This document shows positions 45,340 to 52,977 of a stretch of DNA of 64,000 bases, piece by piece. Under the pieces are notes generated by a model, which was not told the origin of the DNA, searched no databases, and worked only from the letters and a program-made list of their open reading frames with translations. The position numbers and the translations under genes are program-made. The DNA is from Mucilaginibacter phyllosphaerae (GTDB lineage Bacteria; Bacteroidota; Bacteroidia; Sphingobacteriales; Sphingobacteriaceae): NCBI RefSeq assembly GCF_004378255.1, contig NZ_SNQG01000002.1:248001-312000 (forward strand). Direction: 5' to 3'. The number at the start of each line of letters is the position of its first letter. Within the stretch, counting starts at the first letter, position 1.

Positions 45340-46281
45340 TTAGTAGTTAGATTTATGTTTCCGGTTAAAATCAAAGATCCTGGAGATGGTAAAGCCCAGG
45401 CGGAACTGCCCTTTGCCCCAGCTCGATTCGGTATCGTTGATGTAGTTAAACTCTGATATAGCCTGCGCGTTGCTAAAGTTGATGGTGAAAACGTGGCCGC
45501 CGGTCTCTATCTCTATCCCTACCCCAAGCCCGTTATAAAATTTAGGATTAATGCTGTTGTTCCTGAAGCTGGAGAAGGGGTGCACATAATCTAACACCAG
45601 CCCCATTCGCTTGCTGAACTTTAACCGCCCGGCAGCCGACAGCGCAAAAATATTTTTCTCGTTACCGGCTATGAACGGGTAGGGCACATTATTTATCAGG
45701 TACATGGGGGATACCTGTAACGATAGGGCCCTTGAAAATTTACGCGCAAATACCGCCTGTGCCAGGTAGGAGAAACGGTTGGCGTAATAATCAAAAACAG
45801 TGGTGTTTACATGGTATGGCTTAAACCCCGTTTTGCCTATCAGGGTAACGGCTACAGGCATGCTGTCATCCGTTTTTTGATGCAGTATGTTATATTTTAA
45901 GCCCAGTTCCAGCAGCTGTTCAAATTTACTGCGGCCAAAATCAATGTTCAGGTTATCGATAAGGCCATACTCAAAGCCAATGTATATGTCTGATGAGTTA
46001 TCTAAGCCCCAGAGTGTTTTACCGCCGCCGTTGCTGCCGCCAATATCGCCAAAACGATGGATCACTAAGAAGTTGAGTTCGTTCTTTTTAACGGTTTCGG
46101 TAGTTTGCGATAATATCAGGCGGGTAGCCTTAAAGGTGGCAATAACCGGTTCGCCTTTCTGGGGTACGTTCAGCATTTTCATCAGCGAATCGGTGCTCGT
46201 GGCCGAATCTGTTTTGGCGGTTTGTGCCTTTAAAAGGCCTGCAGAAAATAATAGTGCAATCAGTAGTACAGATTTTTTCAT
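45340..46281 (-). CDS. DUF5777 beta-barrel protein
   Basis: A 313-residue exported protein, taken from the ATG at 46281 (MKKSVLLIALLFSAGLLKAQ; another ATG lies two codons upstream). The mature part begins with a short linker and then VIATFKATRLILSQTTETVKKNELNFLVIHRFG, with the strand-rich DIYIGFEYGLIDNLNIDFGRSKF typical of DUF5777, an outer-membrane-like barrel. It ends near KGQFRLGFTISRIFDF, which has the amphipathic final strand of barrel proteins. Located 11 bp after the YceI gene and 11 bp before the Rieske gene, suggesting one functional unit. Function unknown. Confidence 0.85.
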   Translation of the reverse strand: MKKSVLLIALLFSAGLLKAQTAKTDSATSTDSLMKMLNVPQKGEPVIATFKATRLILSQTTETVKKNELNFLVIHRFGDIGGSNGGGKTLWGLDNSSDIYIGFEYGLIDNLNIDFGRSKFEQLLELGLKYNILHQKTDDSMPVAVTLIGKTGFKPYHVNTTVFDYYANRFSYLAQAVFARKFSRALSLQVSPMYLINNVPYPFIAGNEKNIFALSAAGRLKFSKRMGLVLDYVHPFSSFRNNSINPKFYNGLGVGIEIETGGHVFTINFSNAQAISEFNYINDTESSWGKGQFRLGFTISRIFDFNRKHKSNY

Positions 46282-46298
46282 GATCATGGGATAAATGG

Positions 46299-46841
46299 TT
46301 ATTTGTAGGGGATATAAGCTGCGGTAACCTTAATTTTAATGTTCTCTGCAATGTTTTGGAATACCAGGGTAGGGATCTCTATCCGATGATCTTTACAGGC
46401 TACCATAAATTCTGAGGTAAGGCTGATGGCGCCATTGGCTACCATAAGTTTGCCTGTAATGCTGCGGTTTTGTTTTACGCCATGCACTTCAAATACGCCG
46501 GTTGCAGTTACGGGGTAGGTGCCGTTCCTGGTAAGGTCGGGTTTTTCTGTAAGCTTACCCTTAAAACTGGCCTGCGGGTATTTATCGCTCTCTAAATAAT
46601 TTTCGTTAAAATGTTCCTGCATCAGGGCCTTATCAAACTTAAAGGAGCGGATAGGAACGCTAAAGGCTACATCGCCGTTTGCAATGTTCAGTACCGATGT
46701 GCCTATGTCAGATCGTGCATCAATATCCTCTATGGGTGCCTTTGAATAAAGGCTTACTGCTGCATTTTTACAAACATAGATACCCTTCCCCGCCTGGTTT
46801 ACCGTGAACCAGGCAAGTAATATTACTGCTATATATTTCAT
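46299..46841 (-). CDS. YceI-family periplasmic protein
   Basis: A 180-residue exported lipocalin-like protein: signal peptide (YIAVILLAWFTVNQAG), then the YceI fold with SDIGTSVLNIANGDVAFSVPIRSF, FNENYLESDKYPQASFKG (the ESxKYPxAxF motif of the family) and YPVTATGVFEVHGVKQNRSI. By family it carries an isoprenoid-type ligand such as polyprenyl quinone in its barrel. The neighbours, Rieske and DUF5777 proteins, support a membrane redox role, which remains inference. The start is 8 bp from the stop of the upstream gene. Confidence 0.9.
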   Translation of the reverse strand: MKYIAVILLAWFTVNQAGKGIYVCKNAAVSLYSKAPIEDIDARSDIGTSVLNIANGDVAFSVPIRSFKFDKALMQEHFNENYLESDKYPQASFKGKLTEKPDLTRNGTYPVTATGVFEVHGVKQNRSITGKLMVANGAISLTSEFMVACKDHRIEIPTLVFQNIAENIKIKVTAAYIPYK

Positions 46842-46848
46842 GTTTTTG

Positions 46849-48132
46849 CTAAGGTTTTATTCCTGTATTAATATTCCATGATACGCCTACGGCAACCCCT
46901 GCCGATTTTAAGTTTACCTGCCCGTAGCCTATCCCAGTAAGCGGCAGTTTAAAATATGGCTGCACACCCAGCCCGAATTTTGAACTTATGGCACGCTGGT
47001 AAGTGGCGTTAAGGTTTAGCACGCCTAACAGGTGTTTATTACGGTTACGTATATTGTAGCTTGCGGGTCCGTCCGGGTAACCGCCGGCATAGTTGTATAT
47101 GTAATTTTCGCGCAGCATAAAGTAAGATGAGAGGCCTGTGCCCAGGCTGAATTTATTAGCACCCTTACTGTAAACCTGGTAGCCGATATTTAGGGGGATA
47201 TCCAGCACGGTGCAGCTTGCAGTAACGCTTTGCGGGTTGGTAGCAAACTTGTAGGCCGTTGCATAATTGGCAAACGGTGTCATGTAAGGTTTGTCGGCAT
47301 ATATGGCACCTGTGGTAACAGTAAACCTGCGCGATACACCCACGGTTAGTAAAAGCCCCGCATTGGTGCCCACCTTGTTTTGCGAAAAGCCCTGCACACT
47401 ATTAATATCCGGCGAGGCTATTAAGCTTAATGCAAACGTTGGCCTGAAAGCATACCCGGTTGACGGGAAACTTGCCTTGCCGGGCTTTTTATATGCAGGT
47501 TTAACATCATCAACCACAGATACCAGGGCAGGTTTTTTAGCCACGCCAGCAGTATCTATTGTATTACCGGCCAGCATGGTGGTACTATTAGTAGTGGTGG
47601 TATCTGCTTTAGCTATGGTATTTGCGGCTGTAGGGGTAATAATTGTATCGGGTACATTATTTTTTTGCGGATGCTGCGGCAGGTAACCAGGGGTACCTGT
47701 AACAATATGGCTGCCCGGTGCAGCAGTTACGGTGAATAACGAATTGTTTTTACGGCCTATATTACCCGCGCTTATCGCATTGTTATTATTTACCGAAAGC
47801 GCATTGTTTTTAGATACTGCCGGTTGCTGCACATGCAGGCTATACTTACCGGCGGTTTTATTTACCGGCTGTTTTTTATTGGCCGCCTGTTGTGTGTAGT
47901 TGCCGGGAATGGTGTTTGGCTTTAAATATAGCCAGCCAATAACCAGCAACAGCATAGCCGCAACAGCACAAAGTAATGGTATTAAACTGCGCCCGATGCT
48001 TTTGGGCTTATCCCTGTCAAGCATAGCCTCCATAGCTTCCCAATCCTGCTCACGGTATGATGCATTGTCGCCGGGGTCGCTAAGGCCGCGGCTAAACAAT
48101 TTATCAATACTATCTTCTTTTTCCTCTTTCAT
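46849..48132 (-). CDS. Anti-sigma-like membrane protein with C-terminal beta-barrel domain
   Basis: A 427-residue protein of unusual build. N-terminal about 45 residues are cytoplasmic and charged (KEDSIDKLFSRGLSDPGDNA, then WEAMEAMLDRDKP, a motif of Bacteroidota anti-sigma partners). One membrane helix follows at about 48-68 (SLIPLLCAVAAMLLLVIGWLYL), then a long Asn/Thr/Pro-rich linker (70-225), and finally a PorT/OmpA-like barrel region (about 226-427, e.g. FALSLIASPDINSVQGF and GVAVGVSWNINTG). The gene overlaps the sigma-factor stop codon by 4 bp, so the two are coupled. Probably senses an envelope signal for the sigma factor, perhaps spanning both membranes. Confidence 0.75.
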   Translation of the reverse strand: MKEEKEDSIDKLFSRGLSDPGDNASYREQDWEAMEAMLDRDKPKSIGRSLIPLLCAVAAMLLLVIGWLYLKPNTIPGNYTQQAANKKQPVNKTAGKYSLHVQQPAVSKNNALSVNNNNAISAGNIGRKNNSLFTVTAAPGSHIVTGTPGYLPQHPQKNNVPDTIITPTAANTIAKADTTTTNSTTMLAGNTIDTAGVAKKPALVSVVDDVKPAYKKPGKASFPSTGYAFRPTFALSLIASPDINSVQGFSQNKVGTNAGLLLTVGVSRRFTVTTGAIYADKPYMTPFANYATAYKFATNPQSVTASCTVLDIPLNIGYQVYSKGANKFSLGTGLSSYFMLRENYIYNYAGGYPDGPASYNIRNRNKHLLGVLNLNATYQRAISSKFGLGVQPYFKLPLTGIGYGQVNLKSAGVAVGVSWNINTGIKP

Positions 48133-48815
48133 CGTTTGGTTACGTTATTGATAAACGATACGGACAGGTTAGGGGTATGGTGTTGGTTTATAGATATGAT
48201 ATTATCATTTGCCTGCCGGTTAGCGGTGCCTGTTACCCGGTTGCTTTCGGCTATCATAAGCTTTAGTTTTTCGCGTGCCTTATGCAGGTTTGATTTTGAA
48301 GTGCCGGGGCTAATGTTAAGCATGTTACCTATCTCTTCATGCGTGTAACCCTCAATCGCAAATAAGTTAAAAATGGTGCGGTAGGCGCGGGGTAACTCAT
48401 TTATCATATTCAGCAATTCGTTGTAACCTAAATTTTTATCAGCATGTTCGCTATCATTAATGTGTTCGGCTTTGTCGAGTTCTTCTGTATAGGCAATTTT
48501 AAGGTTAGCACGGTAATAATCTATGGCAGTATTTACCATAATGCGGCCAAGCCAGGCTTTAAAAGGTTTGGCCGTATCAAATTTGGCCAGGTTTTTAAAT
48601 ACCTTATAAAATCCCTGGTTCATGATCTCCGAAGCCTCGTACCGGTTGTTAGCATATCTTAAACAAATGCCCATAGCAAACCCATAAAACGCTTTATACA
48701 GCAGCTTTTGACTCAGCCTGTCATCCTTTAAACAGCCATTTACCAGTTGATGTAGTTCTTCTTCGCCCATATCGGGTTGCCGGTTTGCCTTAAATTTTAC
48801 CTTATCTGCATACAT
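48129..48815 (-). CDS. ECF sigma factor (RNA polymerase sigma-70 family)
   Basis: A 228-residue sigma factor; I use the ATG at 48815, one codon after a possible GTG. Region 2 is clear (LLYKAFYGFAMGICLRYANNRYEASEIMNQGFYKVF and KPFKAWLGRIMVNTAIDYYR, quoted in parts). Region 4 reads NELPRAYRTIFNLFAIEGYTHEEIGNMLNISPGTSKSNLHKAREKLK in sequence, with the helix-turn-helix at EEIGNMLNISPGTSKS. A C-terminal tail of about 40 residues is unusual. It heads the operon with the membrane anti-sigma-like protein, YceI, DUF5777 and Rieske proteins, so it probably drives their own transcription. Confidence 0.93.
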   Translation of the reverse strand: MYADKVKFKANRQPDMGEEELHQLVNGCLKDDRLSQKLLYKAFYGFAMGICLRYANNRYEASEIMNQGFYKVFKNLAKFDTAKPFKAWLGRIMVNTAIDYYRANLKIAYTEELDKAEHINDSEHADKNLGYNELLNMINELPRAYRTIFNLFAIEGYTHEEIGNMLNISPGTSKSNLHKAREKLKLMIAESNRVTGTANRQANDNIISINQHHTPNLSVSFINNVTKR

Positions 48816-48988
48816 CACGATGGATGTTGCCTAAAGGTTGCCACGCAAACAAAAAAAAGTATTTAATTATCGATTTAATGCGTTATTGATTAAAATCCTG
48901 AAGAAATTTAATTATAATTAATGATATATATATATATAATCGAATGTCTGTCAATAAATCAATAATTCAATAAAACAGTAAGTGCCAA
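48816..48988. promoter_or_regulatory. AT-rich divergent control region
   Basis: Between the divergent sigma-factor and AraC genes. It contains the perfect palindrome TTAATTATAATTAA (48908-48921), a (AT)n tract at about 48924-48937 and AATCAATAATTCAA (48957-48970), which repeats the arm of the inverted repeat at 44826-44872. A regulatory role is inferred from position. Confidence 0.4.
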
Positions 48989-49876
48989 ATGAAAGTACTG
49001 CCTTTTACCATTCCTGTGCCGCCCGGTAAAACTATTATTGTGCAGCAGGAAGTGCTGCCGCATTTTTATCCGCACCTGCACCGCCATGCCGAGGTACAGA
49101 TAACCTGGATAAAAAAGGGAGAAGGTACCTTGCTGGCCGGGAACAGTATGCACCCGTTTAGTGCCGGCGATATTTTTATAATGGGGGCAAACCTGCCGCA
49201 TTTATTTAAAAGCGGCCCCGAGTACTTTGAGGATAACAGCCAACTTACCTCAGAAGCGCTGACTGTTTTTTTTGACCCTGCAGGCGAGCTTGCAGCTATG
49301 TTTAACCTGCTCGAAATGGGCCTGGTAAAATCGTTTTTTAACCAGGGGCAAGCCGGGTTTAAAATACCGCTTAGTTTAAGTGCCGCATTTATACGCTACA
49401 TTGCACAGATACAGCATAGCACAGGTGCGCTGCAAATAGCAACATTTGTAGAGATGCTGGGCGCCATGGCTGCCTTAGAAGATATGCAGCAACTATCGGC
49501 TGCAAATTTTGTACAACATATGACCGACCCCGAGGGTATGCGGATTGCATCGGTTTATAATTACATTATGCATAATTATGGCAGCACACTAACTTTAGAT
49601 GATGTGGCCCGCCAGGCACATTTAACCCCTAATGCCTTTTGCCGGTATTTTAAAAAGCATACCCGCGTTACATTCACTGCGTTTGTAAATAAGGTTAGGG
49701 TGGGCCATGCCTGCAAACTGCTGGCCAATGGCGATCTAAACAGTATTGCCGATGTTGCCTATAGTTGTGGCTTTAGCAGCATAACCAATTTTAATTATGT
49801 GTTTAAAAACATTGTAGGCAAGGCCCCGCGCGATTATTTGAACGATTACACCGGTACGGTTAAGGTAAATAATTAA
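48989..49876 (+). CDS. AraC-family regulator with cupin sensor domain
   Basis: A 295-residue cytoplasmic regulator. N-terminal cupin (LPHFYPHLHRHAEVQITWIKKGEGTLLAG and FSAGDIFIMGANLPHLF, in parts) supplies several His residues that may line a ligand or metal site. The C-terminal double helix-turn-helix has LTLDDVARQAHLTPNAFCRYFKKHT and LNSIADVAYSCGFSSITNFNYVFK. It resembles the AraC protein at 19951 in arrangement. In other Bacteroidota, such regulators accompany hydroxyproline genes; here that gene set ends 4 kb upstream with an unrelated operon between, so the link is open. Target unknown. Confidence 0.92.
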   Translation: MKVLPFTIPVPPGKTIIVQQEVLPHFYPHLHRHAEVQITWIKKGEGTLLAGNSMHPFSAGDIFIMGANLPHLFKSGPEYFEDNSQLTSEALTVFFDPAGELAAMFNLLEMGLVKSFFNQGQAGFKIPLSLSAAFIRYIAQIQHSTGALQIATFVEMLGAMAALEDMQQLSAANFVQHMTDPEGMRIASVYNYIMHNYGSTLTLDDVARQAHLTPNAFCRYFKKHTRVTFTAFVNKVRVGHACKLLANGDLNSIADVAYSCGFSSITNFNYVFKNIVGKAPRDYLNDYTGTVKVNN

Positions 49877-49898
49877 CAAAAAACACCTATATTTAAGA

Positions 49899-50630
49899 AT
49901 GAAGAAGCTTATATACCTGCTGATATTGCTGGCTGCCTGTAAAGGCCCCGATAAAAAAGCCGGCCCGGCTTTAAAAGTACCGGCAAAAACAACTGCAGCC
50001 GCTGATACAGCTTTTATAGTAAAAGAAAAGGGGAAGGATTTTTACCATGCCGTTTATATAGAGAAGGATAGAAATGCCAGGGTTTATAAAGCGTTACTCG
50101 ATTTTAAATATGACCATAACGACAGTGTCGCTTACAAGGCAAATTACAGGGTCCTCAAGATCCGTAACCGCAAGCCGCTTAAAAAATATGATCTGGAGGG
50201 TTTGCCAAATGATTGGTTGCCCCTTAATTTATATAAAGGCAAATATTATTTATATGCACCCTGTAACTGGGGCAATGCAGGTATAAGGCACTTAACCGAT
50301 AGCACGCTTAACTATTATAACGCCGATGGGCCCGACCCAAAGCCGATACTGGATTTTAAAAAGCAAACCGATCGTAAGTATAACCTGGTATCAATGCCGT
50401 TTTACCAGTTTGTACGGTCTTCAAATATCACTATTTATGTTATCGACCCTAAAAATTGGATAACCGTTTGGGAAGACAGGTCCTTACCTTTAGATTACAG
50501 GTATCGGCTGTTTGTGGCCAAAGAACATGCCGCCAGTTACGATATGATAGTTAACAATTGCAAAACAGAACGCACCCTTGAATTTGATTTTGAAAAGGTA
50601 AACTTTAAAAAACTGATCAAAGGGCTTTAA
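49899..50630 (+). CDS. Hypothetical lipoprotein, 243 aa
   Basis: A 243-residue lipoprotein with a very short signal (KKLIYLLILLAACKG; lipobox LAAC). The mature part is rich in Tyr, Asp and Lys (FYHAVYIEKDRNARVYKALLDF, PCNWGNAGIRHLTDST) and predicted mixed alpha/beta. No catalytic motif or known family. It begins 22 bp after the AraC gene, so the two may be cotranscribed. Its stop codon overlaps the stop of the convergent gene by 3 bp within TTAA. Confidence 0.7.
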   Translation: MKKLIYLLILLAACKGPDKKAGPALKVPAKTTAAADTAFIVKEKGKDFYHAVYIEKDRNARVYKALLDFKYDHNDSVAYKANYRVLKIRNRKPLKKYDLEGLPNDWLPLNLYKGKYYLYAPCNWGNAGIRHLTDSTLNYYNADGPDPKPILDFKKQTDRKYNLVSMPFYQFVRSSNITIYVIDPKNWITVWEDRSLPLDYRYRLFVAKEHAASYDMIVNNCKTERTLEFDFEKVNFKKLIKGL

Positions 50631-51529
50631 TTGCCCGGGGTCTGATAGTAATATATGGGCGCGTAAATACCCTCGCTGGTGGTGTAGTAACCTTTTCCAT
50701 CCGGGGTAAATGCAATAGCCTCGCCCTGCTTTTCCTGTTTGTAGGTTAGCTCGCGCGGGCTGCGTTGAAGGGTTTGCCATACAGGCTCATTTGCCTGCCG
50801 TTTCCAATAATAAACCTTCTCGTAGCTTTTTACCAGAATTTGTTGCCCATCGTGCGATATATCTGCCGCAGTTATCCATTTAAAAGGTTTTAAGCCTTTA
50901 AAAAACAGCCTGGCCCTAAACGTAAGCGTTACAGTATCATTGGCTTTATAATTAAGCGGTGTTGTATATACGCCAACACTATCACGGCGTTTGGTAATAA
51001 TGTAAAGCAGTTTCTGAATAGGGTCTATAGCCATAGCCTCGGCATCTTTAGGGCCGTCGGGATATTTTACGTTGAGTTGCACCGGCAGGATATGCATCAG
51101 GCTGTCTGTTGCCCATTTTTTGTTTTCCTGGGCGCGATAAACAACTATAAAGCTTCTGGATGAGCCGTTGTCGCCAATATCGCCAATGTAAACATAACTT
51201 TTGCCTTTAACAGGGCCGGGGCCAACGGCAATATCTTCGCAATCGCGCACGGGCCTGATGTGGTCGCCGCCAAAGTAGATGGTAGATTTTAGCTTGCCAT
51301 CGGCAGTAATGGCAAAAAAACGGCTGGTGTCGCCGCTGTCGTTATGGGCATAATAAATATCCGGGCTAATAGCCGATGCTGCCAACCCCGATGTTTCATC
51401 CATTTCTTTAGAGTATAAATGGCTTTCGGGCAGGTGCTTACTATCAATTAAGCGGTGCTTGGCATAGGCCGCTATGAATGCCAGGCATAATATGGGTACA
51501 AATATTTTTAAAGCCTTACTTTTAAACAT
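50627..51529 (-). CDS. Secreted beta-propeller-like protein
   Basis: A 300-residue exported protein: N-terminal signal or anchor helix (IFVPILCLAFIAAYA), then repeated strand units. Examples are METSGLAAS-like KEMDETSGLAAS, YYAHNDSGDTSRFFAITADGKL, VRDCEDIAVGPGPVKGKSYVYIGDIGDNG and YPDGPKDAEAMAIDPIQKLLYIITKR. The acidic DCEDIA and DAEAMA turns recall calcium-binding phytase-like or SdiA-regulated propellers, but the phosphate-binding residues of phytases are not evident. Periplasmic, function unknown. It starts 69 bp downstream of the desaturase stop with a bidirectional terminator between. Confidence 0.75.
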   Translation of the reverse strand: MFKSKALKIFVPILCLAFIAAYAKHRLIDSKHLPESHLYSKEMDETSGLAASAISPDIYYAHNDSGDTSRFFAITADGKLKSTIYFGGDHIRPVRDCEDIAVGPGPVKGKSYVYIGDIGDNGSSRSFIVVYRAQENKKWATDSLMHILPVQLNVKYPDGPKDAEAMAIDPIQKLLYIITKRRDSVGVYTTPLNYKANDTVTLTFRARLFFKGLKPFKWITAADISHDGQQILVKSYEKVYYWKRQANEPVWQTLQRSPRELTYKQEKQGEAIAFTPDGKGYYTTSEGIYAPIYYYQTPGN

Positions 51530-51544
51530 AACTTACCTATAAAC

Positions 51545-51579
51545 AAAAAACGGCCCATATTATTATGAGCCGTTTTTTT
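51545..51579. terminator. Bidirectional intrinsic terminator
   Basis: AAAAAACGGC (51545-51554) and GCCGTTTTTT (51569-51578) pair perfectly over 10 bp around a 14-nt loop, with T-tracts in either direction. It serves as the 3' end of the desaturase gene on the minus strand. Confidence 0.85.
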
Positions 51580-51597
51580 ATGCTTTTAAACTGACAA

Positions 51598-52626
51598 TTA
51601 TGCGTTTTGCGGGGCCATCTGGCCGTCTTTGGCAAAACTCATTTCAGCATCAGGTTTTGATACATCGGTAATAGCCACTTTACCACGCTCTTTACGCAGT
51701 ATCCGGTTAAATAACGAGATCTCCCTGTCAAACAAAAACTGGAAGAACAGCTTGGTCCACGAGGTATGGTAGTATAAGGTATCGTAATACTCGGGGGCTG
51801 TCTTTTTTATCTCCGGTAGCCTGTTCCAGGGGATAGAAGGAAAATCATGATGCTCGTTATGAAAACCTACGTTAAAAGCAACCGCATTAAAGTTACCGTA
51901 ATAGCTGTACGTTTCCTGCTCAACACTGTGGGTTAAGTAATGCTCCTGGATCCAGCGGGCGCCCAGTGGGTGCAAGCCTACCGAGAAGGAGAAGCTTAAC
52001 AGCAGGAAAGCTAAGGCATGCCATCCCATAAATTGATAAATAACAACAGTAAAGGCTATCTGCAGCACCCAGTTGGTCAGGATCCAGCCGTCAAAAGGAT
52101 GGATCTCGCGCAGGCGCGACAAGCGGAATAACTGAAACACCGGGAAAAACAGCAGCCACAAAGCTTTACCCAGGAACGAATTGCTGATCAGCTTTGCCTC
52201 CCAACGGTTTGGCAGATCGGCATCCAGCTCATGGATTCCCTGAAAAGAGTGGTGTTTGATATGATATTTTTCGAAAGAGATTGCGCTTGGCAGTATTTGC
52301 GGCAGGTTGGCAAACATAGATGCCCATCTGTTAGCGTTGCGGTTTTTAAACAACAGCTGATGGGTACACTCGTGGATCATTACAAACAGTGCGTGGTCTG
52401 CAAATGCGCCTAACAAATAGGCTGCACCAAATACCAGCCACCAAGACTGATCGCGCAGAAACCAGGCCAGTACTACCTGAAATGCCACCAGGCCAATTAT
52501 AGCCCAAATGGTTTTTGGGTTTTTTCCTATTAAATTCCTTAGCTGCGGAAACTGCTTCAGTATCTTTTTGGTTCTGATACGGTGCGGCTCTGATTCGCTG
52601 GAATAAACAAAATCCGTTTTTTTCAT
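51598..52626 (-). CDS. DES1-like sphingolipid delta-4 desaturase
   Basis: Membrane di-iron desaturase of 342 residues from the ATG at 52626; the frame is open for 30 more codons but relatives begin near this Met. It shows three His boxes, HECTH (85-89), HIKHH (122-126) and HNEHH (256-260), and four or more membrane helices. The similarity to eukaryotic dihydroceramide delta-4 desaturase (DES1/DEGS1) is striking from memory: an N-terminal EPHRIRTKKILKQFPQLRNL block like its lipid-desaturase N-domain, MFANLPQILPSAISFEKYH, GLHPLGARWIQEHYL and ETYSYYGNFNAVAFNVGFHN with HEHHDFPSIP following. General bacterial acyl desaturases do not carry this block order. Sphingobacteriaceae make sphingolipids, so a ceramide substrate is plausible. 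No sphingolipid gene adjoins it. Confidence 0.88.
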   Translation of the reverse strand: MKKTDFVYSSESEPHRIRTKKILKQFPQLRNLIGKNPKTIWAIIGLVAFQVVLAWFLRDQSWWLVFGAAYLLGAFADHALFVMIHECTHQLLFKNRNANRWASMFANLPQILPSAISFEKYHIKHHSFQGIHELDADLPNRWEAKLISNSFLGKALWLLFFPVFQLFRLSRLREIHPFDGWILTNWVLQIAFTVVIYQFMGWHALAFLLLSFSFSVGLHPLGARWIQEHYLTHSVEQETYSYYGNFNAVAFNVGFHNEHHDFPSIPWNRLPEIKKTAPEYYDTLYYHTSWTKLFFQFLFDREISLFNRILRKERGKVAITDVSKPDAEMSFAKDGQMAPQNA

Positions 52627-52977
52627 ATTAGGGTTAAAACGATGAAGATAAGAATAACGTGTTAAAAAATTGGTTTTATTGTGAAAATTCATCAAATTCT
52701 TAATAGAAATACCCATTGATGTTAACTATTGGGAAATTTATTTCTTTTGATGATTGTTAAATCGAATATCGTAATAATAAATTTAATTTGTAGTAATTTA
52801 AATCATTCGAATAAAATACGCCGTAATTTTAGCTATCTACTATACAACCTTTACTCGTATTACCGGTTATACCGTCACAATTGTTACATGCTGTAAATGT
52901 AACAATTATGAAATCTGTTCTGTTAATTCAAAGTTTTCGGGCAGCTTTGCCGTTCTGATCATAACCGAGGTAATTCC

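Noticed and set aside
48924..48937. AT repeat considered as a phase-variable promoter
   Set aside because: Short dinucleotide tracts are expected in such AT-rich gaps, and without other strains there is no evidence for variation; kept only as part of the control region.
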